DNA from: Narthecium ossifragum
Taxonomy: Eukaryota > Streptophyta > Magnoliopsida > Dioscoreales > Nartheciaceae
Assembly (NCBI GenBank): GCA_963920575.1
Contig: OY986972.1
Location: forward strand, 10,304,010-10,368,009
Direction: 5' to 3'
Length of the DNA stretch: 64,000 nucleotides
Positions 45,183-56,057 of this stretch are shown here, in pieces. Both the position numbers and the translations under genes were made by a program. The number at the start of each line of letters is the position of its first letter. Position 1 is the first letter of the stretch. A model generated the notes under the pieces. That model did no database searches, was not told the origin of the DNA, and worked only from the letters and a program-made list of their open reading frames with translations.

Positions 45183-47165
45183 CTGCAAGAAAGAAACCCT
45201 TAGAATATAACCATGATTTGAAACTGCTTTGGAATTTTAAAATCATTCAAGACTATAAAGGGACAAAAGCAGCAGAATTTTACAACTCTTATTCTATGTT
45301 ACATACGTTTCAGCAGTTACAAACAGATGATAGACAAAGATCATTGAAGTGTAAATAAGAACATGTCCAGGTTGCGCATTAACACAAAATGCAAGAGGTG
45401 GGTATAGAACACACTACAAGCTTCAGATGATCAAATAACAGTTAGTTCCCTGCTGCAGGGAACAAATATGGAGCTATGACAATAACATGATTTGAGATAG
45501 TTCAACGCCAGGATTACTTGGTCATATTTCTGGACTGCAGAAAACTAAGGCTCTATGTTCTATCAGGCAAAATAAGAAATTGGAAAAAATGACCAGTGCC
45601 ATTTAAGTTCCAACTCAATATTTTCTGATTTCAACCATGCCTTCTACACGGCATGAAGAGAGGACGGTAAAAAAAAAGGAGGGGTAAGAGTTTCTAGAAT
45701 CAGAACCTTTTATGTCTGTTAAACAAACTATACAGAAACTGTTTTTGTTAAATTAAGGTTTACACAAATGAACAAACTATACAGAAAGCTTTTTTTATTC
45801 GCATTGTTCCTTCCAATTTAATCTACATTCTGGCCCAATATTTAACCCTATTAGGATTATTTGCTGAAATAATGTCTTAATATGAAATCATATAGTTTTT
45901 ATCTTATAATACACTAGTACTCACCTGTGCCCCTGACACAGTTTTTAGTTATTGTTAATATAAAATTTTAACAAACTCCTTGTAGTTTGTCTGGTTAGAC
46001 GACTGTGTTGACCCGTAGGTGGTCCAGGGTTCGAAGGTTGGTCATAGCTTTATGTTCGCTGCCACCATAATTAATGCAACTTTATATAAAGCAAACTTAA
46101 AGAATATATATAAAGAAATTTAAGGGATATGAATTAATGCAGGTTAACCATTATTGCTCCTTATAATGTTGATTATGATCTTGAAACTCTAACATGTGGA
46201 GTTAAGTATCTTGAGAAAAAAAGCATGCATATGCATGTTCTATGTTTAATGAGTTAACAGACTTCTTGCATATCAAGCATAAGTACTGCCATCGTGTTAA
46301 AGAATAGTAATTAGGCACATGCCAGTTGGGGAATTCCAGTGAGGAAGGCGCCTAACTATGTGTGACCAACCAAACGTAAAGATCCTACCTATAATTCTTT
46401 GTAAGTAAATCTCTTAATTAAGTAGGAAAATTGATATTAGAATAATCCTAGAATAGATCTCAGATCAATCTAAACAAGAAGAACACCTAAAAGTTATAAT
46501 GTTTCAAAGTTTCAAATAAAAGCAAAAGCATAGACCTTTCCTACGGGATAACCCTAAATTAAAATGATACATCCGACTAGGATCAAACCACTTTAGCCAT
46601 ATTGCAACAACCTCGGCTTCCAAACTCTAGCTTCAAGGCTATTATATACAGCCCACAGAGGGAATGCCATGAGGTCAAATGCCATGGTAGGCAGCCATAG
46701 TTATGGTACTGCACTTCGAACCAGCAAGATGAAAGCATTCCCAATAACCATCTCTTTAGAACGACGAATACTTATAGTTGCCAAATGGAGTTTGCTTATT
46801 CGATATATAATCTTAAGGTGTTTAAGCTCAACGAATAATTAAACATATTCCACTAGGTTTCAGTGCTCAAATTGATCTCGGCATGTACTAATGCCAAACA
46901 TGTTCCATACATACAAAAACTAATGCCCGAATGACATGATCCTAAGTTCAAAAGGTCCTTTGTTCCTCGGAAGAAATGCTTGATGTGTGGAAACTTTACA
47001 AGTGAAATTTGCAATACTCTAAGAGAAGAAAAATAGTTCTTACTTAATACGGAAACCATGAAATGCCTTGAAAAAAATGGTCAAACTACTTGTCTACATC
47101 AATAGCTCTTAAGAATAAAGTGAAAATTAATGGTACTTGTGTATATCAGCAAAATAAAAGTTTAC
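45183..47165 (-). other. 5-FCL intron region, with a tRNA-like repeat
   Basis: No exon was recognised. Near 45975-46045 lies a tRNA-like stretch; otherwise the DNA is AT-rich. Confidence 0.5.
45975..46045 (+). repeat. tRNA-like sequence, possible SINE head
   Basis: tagtttgtctggttagacg resembles a pol III A box, and gggttcgaagg, 40 bases on, resembles a B box. There is no full tRNA fold, so a SINE head or tRNA-derived fragment is more likely than a tRNA gene. Confidence 0.3.
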
Positions 47166-47330
47166 CATCTTCACGTTGATTTCCATCTGCATCTGTGGTT
47201 GATGGCTCCAAGATGTTCATTGAATTTGCCACCAGATCTTCGATACTGGTGACATTGAGCATCCGCATATAGCTATTCTTGTCTTCTACCCTTGGAAGAT
47301 AAAGCTTTTTCTTCACCTGTGTATCATGGT
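47166..47330 (-). CDS. 5-FCL: 5-FCL exon
   Basis: The reverse strand codes KKKLYLPRVEDKNSYMRML, then VTSIEDLVANSMNILEPS and GNQRED, with a GT donor (gtaaac) at 47165. This is the conserved KKLYVPRVEDK..MRML / SMNILEP segment of plant 5-FCL. The acceptor is placed at 47331-47332 because that keeps phase with the upstream exon. A stronger-looking acag at 47317-47318 would shift the frame. The coding sequence is intact. Confidence 0.85.
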
Positions 47331-48254
47331 CTTGACTTGAAATCAAACAGTAAGGTTACAACTTTAGCAGAATTTCAAAAATTTACCAGCAAGTTCTCGA
47401 TGCAACACCCAGTTGTGGCACAGAGCGAATCAATCTAATAATCAGCAGGAAATCTGACTATTTTTGGGAAAAACATTGCACTAAATTGGTTGCTAAGAGA
47501 TAACTCAATTACTTTAAATCAGAAAACATGGGGTATAAAAATCCATTTAGATGAATGGATAGGCAAGTCAGATGAATACTGCTCATACTACATGCAATGT
47601 TTCTCCCACTTACAGCTGCTATAGTCTTGTCAAGCATAAAACTTTTTCATTCTAAGAGGATGACATCAACTAAATGGAACCTCAGCTAGACAAACAATTG
47701 ATAAATCATATCTGGCAATATATATGACTAAACCACAAATACGTCCTACAAAGCGGAATTTTCAACATCAACAATCCAATACAAAAGAGCTATTAATTTT
47801 TTGTTGTATTCATGTTTTGTCAGTGTGTTTAACCGAGCATTTAAGTGCATGTGCAAATGCTAAGACACAGGCACACATGGACGCATACGAGGAACACACC
47901 CACTCCCCTCAATGCGCGCCCACCTCCATTCCCACACATGGAACGGGAGATAGAGGTAAAGGAAGGGAAGGAGGGAGAGGGAGAGACAGGAGGGTGTTGT
48001 GGTTGTATAAAAAGCTCCTGTAAATTGTCACTGAAAATTGCCCCAATAAACTGATTAGAAAACTCAAATAAAAACCGATAACAAAAACATAATGTGGAAG
48101 GAATCCGGTTATCAAAGCATAACTAGATCTGCAAGATTTCAGAAGTGATCCACTTAAAGACTACAAAGTGCCCAACATTCCTAGTATAAGTCTTTAAGAT
48201 AACAGGGAAACTAAACTTGATTGCAAAGAGAAAATAATTAGATACGAAGCATAC
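47331..48254 (-). other. 5-FCL intron
   Basis: It lies between two phase-compatible 5-FCL exons. It contains a G/A-rich simple tract near 47955-47990 (ggaagggaaggagggagagg) and no exon-like frame. Confidence 0.6.
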
Positions 48255-48395
48255 CAGCATCTGGATTTCTCAATATTTCTGACAAAATTCTCTTTGTATC
48301 AACTTCCCTGAGAGCCTCACAACTTATATAAGCACAAAGTCTCTCAGTGGATTTAAACCATGAAGAATGTAAGACAAAATTCTGAATTGCAACAT
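48255..48395 (-). CDS. 5-FCL: 5-FCL exon (second coding exon by homology)
   Basis: After an acceptor (cattgccttacag) the reverse strand codes VAIQNFVLHSSWFKSTERLC, then AYISCEALREVDTKRIL and SEILRNPDA, with a GT donor (gtatgc) at 48254. Plant 5-FCL has AIQ..VL...WFK...RLCAYISC..LREVDT...L.EIL..P at this position. The coding sequence is intact. The first exon, with the mitochondrial targeting peptide, is not in the window to the right up to 49041. It may lie beyond element G, which would make the copia LTR and element G intronic. Confidence 0.85.
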
Positions 48396-49041
48396 CTGTA
48401 AGGCAATGAGATGAAAAAAGTTGGAAAACATCCAAAAACATTATGAAAAGTAAAAAAGCCGCATATCCATGTGTCTCCATTCTCTCATAACAGAAAATAG
48501 AAAGAGTTGCATTGCCCTCAAACATTAAATCAAGAGCTGTCCTACCAAGAACTTCCTGGAAGAAACAGAGCTGAACATTTGAAAAGAATAACAGCAATTA
48601 TCAGCGATAGAAGACTTTAATTGGCATGCCACAAAGTACGATCAGCCAATTATATCGCCCAATGCGCCACGTTGTCATGTAATTGTCAAACAGTAGAATG
48701 TAAGACACTTTATGGCCACACATCCTAAGAAATTAACGTATATACCATTCTGTAGCACAGTGTTCAAGCAACTTTTGAAAAATTTATAATTCCAACAAAC
48801 CCTAATAACAAATGATATCAAATATATACTCATCTTTTAATTAAACTACTCCAACTAACTTTGACTTGCGAATAACTAAGAAAGCATCACAATATGGGTT
48901 ATTATTGTCATAATCTTGAGTTGAAGCTTTCAAGTTCTTTCTCAGAACCAGAAACATTGGAAGCAAAACACAACAAAGACAATTTAAACCAATGCCGCTA
49001 AAATCCTTACTTCTCAAGAACAGTTAAAGAGCTATACCAAG
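48396..49041. other. No gene recognised; likely 5-FCL intron 1
   Basis: A reverse-strand frame upstream of the exon (about 48397-48570, after a ttcttccag acceptor-like site) reads VLGRTALDLMFEGNAT. It matches no 5-FCL segment I know. The rest shows nothing. Confidence 0.4.
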
Positions 49042-49417
49042 TGTTGCATAGGGTCCAATCCTTGGTGTGTCCACATGGGCATTTGGGTTCTAGTCTATCT
49101 AAGTGATTAGACTAGCCATGACTCTAACCAATTGAGATAAGATTGGTCCTACACCTCTATAAATAGAGGAGTGAAACCCTAACAACTAATATATCTAAAC
49201 ATAGCCGTCTTTCTTATTCTCTCCTAGGGTTACCATCTAGAACCCTAGTGTGTGAGTGGAGAAGGCTCTGGTAGTCTTCTTCCAATGCTGCGAGGTTCGG
49301 CATCGAGACGAGACGACGAGGAGCAGATCCGCATTGGAGTTCGTAAAGCAAACGAGATCTACAACGCTTCCGCACGAGGTATTCCGTATACCTTATTATA
49401 TGCATGATTATCTTACA
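49042..49417 (+). repeat. Ty1/copia LTR
   Basis: It starts TGTTGCATAGGGTCC and ends gattatcttaca. It is 376 bases, with a TATA box at 49158-49164 (tataaat) and a leader rich in tctct/cctaggg. It is followed directly by a tRNA-iMet type PBS. Only this LTR and about 27 bases of interior remain, because element G is inserted there. Confidence 0.75.
49158..49164 (+). promoter_or_regulatory. TATA box of the copia LTR
   Basis: tataaat within cctctataaatagagg, about 115 bases into the LTR. Confidence 0.6.
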
Positions 49418-49418
49418 T

Positions 49419-49436
49419 TGGCATCAGAGTCAGGTC
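49419..49436 (+). other. Primer-binding site of the copia element
   Basis: TGGCATCAGAGTCAGGTC, a two-base variant of the usual TGGTATCAGAGC iMet site, placed one base after the LTR end. Confidence 0.7.
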
Positions 49437-50160
49437 CATACATGTGTTAGAGAGGAAATCCGACCGTTGACCGGTCAAATAGTCAAAGTCAAAATCCTAT
49501 TCCACACTTAAGTATCAAACGATTGCAGTTTAGTTCTACTCTTTCAAATTAATGAACAAGAGATGTCAAGTAATATGGAAATCTAGATTAGACCTAATTA
49601 AATAATCTAATTATCAAGATTAACTTAAGAAAAGCTTCAAGTTATCTAAAACTACGAAATTAAATAAAGCATAAAGATCAACTTAAATTACTGAATCTAA
49701 GAAATGCATTTAAATCTATGGATTAACTTAATCTACGAAAGCAGTAACTTACTCTAATGGAAAACAGTAAAGAAAACTGTAAGAAAAGCAATAAAAAGGA
49801 CTAATTAAACCTAAAATTAATCTTAAAATACTCCTATGATCATGAATAACGAAAACAGTAATTAAAAGACTAATTTAATCTTACTTATAACTAATTTAAC
49901 TTAGTTGAACTATGGAAAAGAAACGGACAGAAAACAGAAACGGAAACAAATCCATTAATCTAAAACTACAAAACAGAAAGAAAAGAGGAGAAGACGATTA
50001 AAACGACTACATTATCGAAATTATACTAAGAAAGCAATAAGAGACGCCATTAATCAAACTGAAAGATTTATTAATCAACTTACAGGTACAAAAGAAACGA
50101 AAGCCATGCTTATGAGCAGGTTACAGGTTGTCGGGGGGGTTTACAGTGGAGAAGAGAAGC

Positions 50161-50168
50161 TATTTATA
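50161..50168 (-). promoter_or_regulatory. TATA box of element G 3' LTR
   Basis: Reverse-strand TATAAATA in agtataaatagcttctc. The matching box of the 5' LTR, which drives the genomic RNA, is at 63588-63595. Confidence 0.65.
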
Positions 50169-50504
50169 CTAAGGAACTGAATAACTGCTCCCGCCTTGAG
50201 GGTTGATGGCGTGGAAGGAGGAGATCGTGTGCGAACTGCTCTGTAACAGCTTCTCCCACGTTCGTGTCTGGTTTGGAGAGTACACGTGGTTGATTCTCGT
50301 TCATTGCATACGTCATGATTATGCTGGCTTACTTATCGTTTCTTGTCCACGTCATACCTGCATGTGTTTTTTAACCATATTTGGCACACGTGCTAATTGC
50401 TTTTGGACGATAAAATTGAGTAACATGTCCAATTATGACTTTTGGGCGATGATCGTCCATAATCCTTTAAATGACGGTGCCATATGGACGATATTGTCCA
50501 TTTG

Positions 50505-50640
50505 GTTAAAATTCTATCGTCCATTTTGGTCGATAGATTCCATCGTTTCATTTGGTCGATATTGTATCGTCCATTTGGTCGATAGATTCTATCGTTCATT
50601 TGGTCGATAGGTTTCATCTGGTCGATAAGATTATGTAGTT
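50505..50640. repeat. ATCG..CGAT repeat cluster in element G LTR
   Basis: Five or so tandem-like copies of tatcgtccatttggtcgata with variants; each unit is itself an imperfect inverted repeat (tatcg..cgata). It lies upstream of the TATA box in the element's direction. The right LTR copy begins near 63940. Confidence 0.75.
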
Positions 50641-50711
50641 ATCGTCCATTTAGTAATTGCCTTTTGCTTACGTGTCCGTCATTTATGATTTAGCCATTAT
50701 TTTGGCTAACA

Positions 50712-50725
50712 TTTTGCCCCCCATG
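50712..50725 (-). other. Polypurine tract of element G
   Basis: The reverse strand reads catggggggcaaaa directly before the 3' LTR start TGTTAGCC. It primes plus-strand DNA synthesis. Confidence 0.8.
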
Positions 50726-51064
50726 CGGTAATCGTGGAGACACTTTGATGACGAGGTGACCGCATCATCCGGGATTTGACCACTTTGCCTAGGTTTTCAA
50801 ATTTAATCATGGCGGATGTTTAGGAAAATGAACCGCTGCGCCGTTTCTTTTCTCTATCCAAATCTTTTGGGATCCCGCATTTAAACCTTCTGGCAAGTAA
50901 CGACAAAAAACCCTTTATTTAAATTCTTTCCTTCAGCCAGAAAAGAACTTTCTTCGCCTATCTTCTTCTTCAAATCTCCTAGGGTTTTATTGCTCTTCAC
51001 CTACCTGCGCGGCGGTTCTTTGTTCTTTTCTTCTTAACTCTGGCGTCTACACTCGTTCGTCATC
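50726..51064 (+). promoter_or_regulatory. Upstream region of the antisense PMD gene
   Basis: It contains a TATA-like ccctttatttaaattc near 50915 and a CT-rich leader (ttcttcttcaaatctcc, then agggttttattgctcttcacc) before the ATG at 51065, as in many plant 5' leaders. Promoter function is inferred. Confidence 0.45.
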
Positions 51065-54000
51065 ATGGTGCGTGAGATCAAAGTTGACAACGCTGTGCAG
51101 AAAGAGGTGATGTCCGCTGTGGGAGATTTCAATGAGAACATGAAGTCAGATGACATCAGGAGTGGTTATTTGGTCCGGGAAGGTGATCCTAACTCTCAGT
51201 TATGTATTTTGGGTCCTTGCTTCGTTCCTGAGAGTATTCCTTCCCTTGGTGCCGAGGAAGCTTTTCTTGTACATTCTTTTCCTACTTCTGTCGATTTGCC
51301 CTTTTCTGGAACCCTAAATCTCTCTTCCCTTTCTTCAAAAAACCCCATCATCTCATGGCCATTGGTTGATGACACGTTTGTCAAATGGTATAATAGGATG
51401 ATTAGCCATTCTGAAACTAGGTCAATTTTTTCTGAGGCGGGTATCTTAGATTTCTTGGACTTGAGCACTAGGGTTCCTCTTCAAGATTCTAATTTGCTTA
51501 TTTCATCGCTTCTCTTTTGGTCGACAGAATATAACAATTTTGTCTTCCCTTTTGGTTCGTTCACTATTACTGTATTGGACATATCGCTCTTAACTGGCTT
51601 AAATCCACTTGGTACTTCTGTATCGGCCAATATGGACGTACCCAAGAAAGAAATCGTTTTTGAGGCCGATAAGAACTATAGCCTTTTCATTAATTACTAT
51701 GCCAAGCTGTCTGAGAGCGATGGCCCTCCAAACTCTCTTGAACGATTAGTGTTCATTTATTATTGGTTATGTAAATATGTCCTTTGCCTTCCTGCCAAAA
51801 AACCTGTCAAGGGGTACATTCCACTCGCTCGGGACCTTTCCTCAGGCAAACAAGTTTTTTCTCTTGCTCCTTTTATTTGTCGGCCATTTATCGAGGAATG
51901 TATCTCGTCCTTGAGCAGTTGAGAGAAGGGGGTAGTTTGACGGGATTTGGTCCTTTGTGGCTCGTCCAACTATGGCTTAGAGCTTACTTCCCTGATCTTC
52001 ATATGCCGCCTTCATCGTCATCGGCCAGAACTCAAGGCCATTTGTATCTTTCTTCATCTTCTATTCCCAAATCCTTTAGACAAGCCTTCAATTATTTCTA
52101 TACTCTGTCCAATTTTTCTTCTTATCGCCCATTCAATCCTGAGTCTCACCCATCGTCCATTAAGCCTTTACTTGATCTTTCTTCAGACTTAGAGTCTGAT
52201 GATAAAATATTAGCTTGGGCCCGTTTTCTTATCGGCCGTGACCTTCATTTTGATACGGCTTGGGGCAAGGCGAATAATAAATGTGGAGTAGAAGTTTATG
52301 CTCCCAATTTTGCGGCTCGTCAATTTGGCCTTAAACAATCTTGGCCTGTGCCACCATACTTTAGCTTCAATATCGTCGCTAGAGGACGATGTGTCTTCTC
52401 AGAGCTGGAGCGGGTAATTTATGTGGATAAGAGAGAATTGCTCCTCATTAAGAGATTTAGGCTTAGATCTTTTGAGCCTACTAGCGAGATTGAAGCTAGT
52501 ATCACTGATAGCTGGAAAGAAATGGTCGATGAACGTCTTTTCTTTGCTGACAAGGACTTAGTTTTTGAAAAGTTCATTCCTCCAAGGGAGAAGAAAAGAC
52601 AAAAGCAAGTGGCTACTAGTCATCGACCAGGCAAACGAAAGACAAAAGGTATATCTTCATCGTTCTCCTTGATTTTTTGATATCCTTTCTTCATTTAATA
52701 CTATATGATCGATAGGTTCAGATGATGAGGGCGATGCGCCGCCTAAAAAGAAGCGCGGTAAAGGAAAAACCGTCATCCAACCTCAACCAACTTCTTCTCC
52801 AAAAAATAAATCATCTCCTCGATCGATAGATTCTGACGATGAGGATGATGAACCGCTTACAAAGAGACGTAGTAAAGGAAAAACTATCGTCCAACCTCAA
52901 CCATCTTCCTCTCAAAAAGATCAATCATCTTCTCGGCCAATTGCAGAGGAAAAGGTTGATTCTCCTGACAGCAGTCATCGAAGCAGTCAATCTGCTCATG
53001 ATAAGTAAGTATCATAACGTTTTCCTTTCCTGTTACACTTGTATTCTTCGTTTGATACTTAGACTGTTATATCTTCAGGACTGCTGTAGAAGTGGGCTCC
53101 AGTACTCCGAGCTCCTTGTATTCTTTGTCTCCTTCTCGACCTACAGCCAAAGTTCCTGAGGTTGTGGTTGATACATCTCCATCACAAATGATCGAGGAAC
53201 ATCCTCCAACTTCTCCTGATCATGCTGATGAGAGTGTGCCTCCAACTTCCTCGGCCAAATCTTCCTCAAAAACCAAGGCGCAAGTACGTTCTGGTGGTAG
53301 ATTCAAACGACTCGCCCAAAAGAATATAAAAGTATAGATAACTTTTATTTTATTGATGATCGATTTATCGACCATTCTCTAATGTTTAAATCTTTTAGGA
53401 ATCGAGGAAGCAAAAGTCTGTCGGCCAAAATTTTGGTCGAGAAGATGAGGATGAAGACGATAACAATATCTTTGACATCTTGAATACGACTCCATCTAAA
53501 CCAGGTTTGTCATTAACTGGTAGAAAACTCGTTCATGGTCCGTATAGTTTTTTACGAGACCTTGGTAATGCGAGTTTATCTTCTGTATCAGCTTCTCCTA
53601 ATATCCCAGTTGCTCCAACTCAAGTTGAAGATCTCTCGGCCAAAACTGCTAAGCCGGGTATCGCTGCTTCTCTAGTTGTCTCATCAACAGAGGTCCTACT
53701 TGCATCTCCAAAGCCTCGTCGCGGTGTCCCTGAACCAGTAATGGCCGATATTATATCGTCAACTTCTCATGTTCCAACATCAACTATTGATGTTCACACA
53801 AAGGCGACTATTAGAAGCCCTACAGCTGCTCCCTCTACGATGAAGGTTTCAACTTCATCTTTTGTTGCCCCCACTACTCAACCATCCAGCTCCACCTCTT
53901 CACAGGTATTCATCGTTCAATTTGATTCTGTCGATCATTTAGTGTTAAATATTACTGAATACTTGTTCTTTTCAGGGTGATCTCGCCCATTTAATGAATA

Positions 54001-54692
54001 TTGTCCAGGCCTTCTCGGATTCCTGGCATTCTATAGTGACTGCCAAGAAAACGACTGTTGACCCTGAAGTTGCACAAGGGAGTCAACATGAAGAGTTCAG
54101 GCGAGCCCTATCTCAATGTCTTGTAGTTTTGGACAAACTACCTGACGAAAATCTCACCAGATCAGATAGCGAAGCACTGGACCAAGCTATAACACCCTTT
54201 CTCTCTGTGGATCCAACAATCTTAGGGTTTTCATCTAATGATATGGACGATATCCACAACATCAAAATCAAGATTGAGAGTCTGACTGCTGAGAGAAACA
54301 ACTTGGTGAATGAGATAGTTCTTATAGGGGAACGTCAAGAGCGGCGTACCCATATCAAAGACGTCATCAGCAATCGTGTCAAACAACTTCAAAAAAATAC
54401 TGATGAGATTGGCGAAACAGAATCAGAGATCCTTGGTTACCAGAACCAAATGAAGGAATTAGAGGAAAAAATCGCCCAGTGTACTACTAAAAAGAACTAT
54501 CTCCTTCGCGAAACTACTCAACTGGTTGAGGAAGGCAACCAAATGATGCAAGAGTATGTCGCTTTGGAGGCGAATTCTTCAAAAGATCGCCAAGTCGAGT
54601 TGAAGGGTGTGCTTGTGAAGAACAAACAACGTTTTAGGGCAGTCCGTGAAAAGATTGCTCTTTTATCTCAAAATCTCTCTTTGAAGAGATAA
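51065..54692 (+). CDS. Plant mobile domain (PMD) protein, five exons, antisense passenger gene of element G
   Basis: Exons by GT-AG sites and phase: 51065-52648, 52716-53004, 53079-53331, 53399-53905, 53976-54692. Exon 1 codes an aminotransferase-like PMD: WPLVDDTFVKWYNRM, FVFPFGSFTITVLDISLLTG, YYWLCKYVLCL, then FGPLWLVQLWLRAYFPDL. Exons 2-4 code an acidic/basic, Ser-rich region with PPKKKRGKGK and TKRRSKGK nuclear-signal-like clusters. Exon 5 codes a long predicted coiled coil (ERQERRTHIKDVISNRVKQL, ESEILGYQNQMKELEEKI) ending in a stop at 54690-54692. PMD proteins occur in transposons and in host silencing factors of the MAIL1/MAIN type. One frameshift at about 51871-51885 splits exon 1 (LAPFI / AIYRG), so this copy may be defective. 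The function in the element is unknown. Confidence 0.85.
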
Positions 54693-54853
54693 CTTTTCCT
54701 TGTCTGATATGAGCGATAAAATCTTGTAATGCCACACTTTTGGCCGATATTTTGTAATGAACATATTTGTTAATTGCTCTCGTGCAAATCTCAAGGACGT
54801 ATTTTGTTAATTGCTATCGTTCATATTTTAAGGACGTTTTTCTTCTATGCCTT
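54693..54853. other. Short spacer between convergent PMD and pol 3' ends
   Basis: 161 bases separate the PMD stop from the pol stop on the other strand. The spacer has two near-repeats (aatttgct.tcgt..aaatctcaaggacg type) and no gene. Confidence 0.6.
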
Positions 54854-56057
54854 TTATTCCATTGATGGGTAATATTTCTTAATATACCGACCATTTATCA
54901 TTGATCGATGCAACCCACCGTCAATATTCCGCAGTTGATATGATCCATTTGGAAATACTTGATCGACTAAGTATGGTCCTTCCCAGTTAGGCGACCACTT
55001 TCCATATTTGGGATCATTACGATCTATAGGTAGGATCGTTTTCCAAACTAGATCTCCTTCTTGGAACTCTTTTGATACTACTCTTTTATTGTAGATATCG
55101 GCCACTTTTAACTTTTGCGCCTCTATATTTTCTAAGGCAATAGCTCGTTGTTCATCGAGTTCTAAAAGATTATACATTAATGCATCTTCATACTCTTCAC
55201 TAGTTGAGCGATCTTGTTCCATAACTCTGGGCGATAGAACATTTATCTCAGCAGGTAGTACCGCCTCTTGACCATAAACTAATTGATAAGGCGTAACCTT
55301 AGTACTAGACTTAGGTGTAGTTCTATGTGCCCATAACGCTCTTAGTAAACCTTCATGCCATTGCCTTGGGTTGTCGTCCATCATCTTTCTTATGATTGAC
55401 TTGATGGTTTTGTTGGACGCCTCAGCTTGTCCATTAGATTGGGCGTAATAGGGTGTAGAATTGGCCATATTAATTTTATACTCAGCTAAAAAATTCTTTA
55501 CCCTAGAACTTACAAACATTGTCCCTTGATCGGATACAATTGTTTGTGGAATGCCAAATCTACATATGATGTTTTCCCAAATAAAATTTATTACTTGATC
55601 ATCAGAAACATTTTTTAATGGGATCGCTTCTACCCATTTGGTAAAGTAATCTGTCGCCACAATTACAAACTTGTGCAACATGGATGATGGAGGATAAATT
55701 TTCCCTATAATGTCTATCGCCCAACATCTGAATGGCCAAGGTTTAACGATGATCGATAATTCACTTGCTGGAGCTCGCTGTAATGGACCATGTCTTTGGC
55801 ATGCCTCACATCCCTTGGCATATATAGCACACTCCTCCCCCATGCGCGGCCAATAAAAGCCACTGCGCATTATTAGCCAGCGCATTTTGATGCCAGATTG
55901 ATGTGCTCCACAAACACCATTATGTATCTCGGCCATTGTCAATTTGGCCTCATCAGGATGCAAACATCGCAATAAGACTCCATCTGGTCGACGTTTATAT
56001 AAAACGTCGTTTTGTAGAAAATAATGTATCGCTTTAAGACGGATTTTTCTATCGACC
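54854..56057 (-). pseudogene. Element G integrase (frameshifted from upstream pol)
   Basis: Reverse-strand frame, open from about 56055, with the first Met at 55972. It holds the zinc-binding segment (IHNGVCGAHQSG, CEACQRHG) and a core with DD35E landmarks WAIDIIGKIYPP, TIVSDQGTMFVS and NGQAEASNKTIKSIIRKM. The C-terminal tail follows (TPYQLVYGQEAVLPAEINV, then WSPNWEGPYLV). It is separated from RNase H by a +1 shift in a run of seven T/A at 56070-56076; a run of six would keep one frame. No chromodomain is present, as expected for Tat. All catalytic residues remain, so this lesion alone disconnects integrase. Confidence 0.88.

Larger units (their letters stand above)
49445..50711 (-). repeat. 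Element G 3' LTR (1267 bp)
   Basis: + strand TGTTAGAGAGGAAATCC to TTTTGGCTAACA. A TATA box lies on the reverse strand (50161-50168). A repeated motif cluster around tcgtccatttggtcgata is at 50505-50640. Confidence 0.92.

Noticed and set aside
45975..46045. tRNA gene
   Set aside because: A- and B-box-like words are present, but there is no acceptor stem or anticodon arm. Listed only as a possible SINE head.
47724..48054. Frames near the G/A-rich tract in the 5-FCL intron
   Set aside because: They sit between two phase-compatible exons and read low-complexity sequence.
48397..48597. Open frame and acceptor-like site just upstream of the 5-FCL exon
   Set aside because: The true acceptor for 5-FCL is at 48396-48397, and the upstream residues match no part of that protein. 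Probably chance or an unrelated relic.
49445..50711. LTR of element G as dedicated promoter for the PMD gene
   Set aside because: The LTR TATA box points the other way. A + strand promoter more likely lies at 50726-51064, so no claim is made for the LTR.
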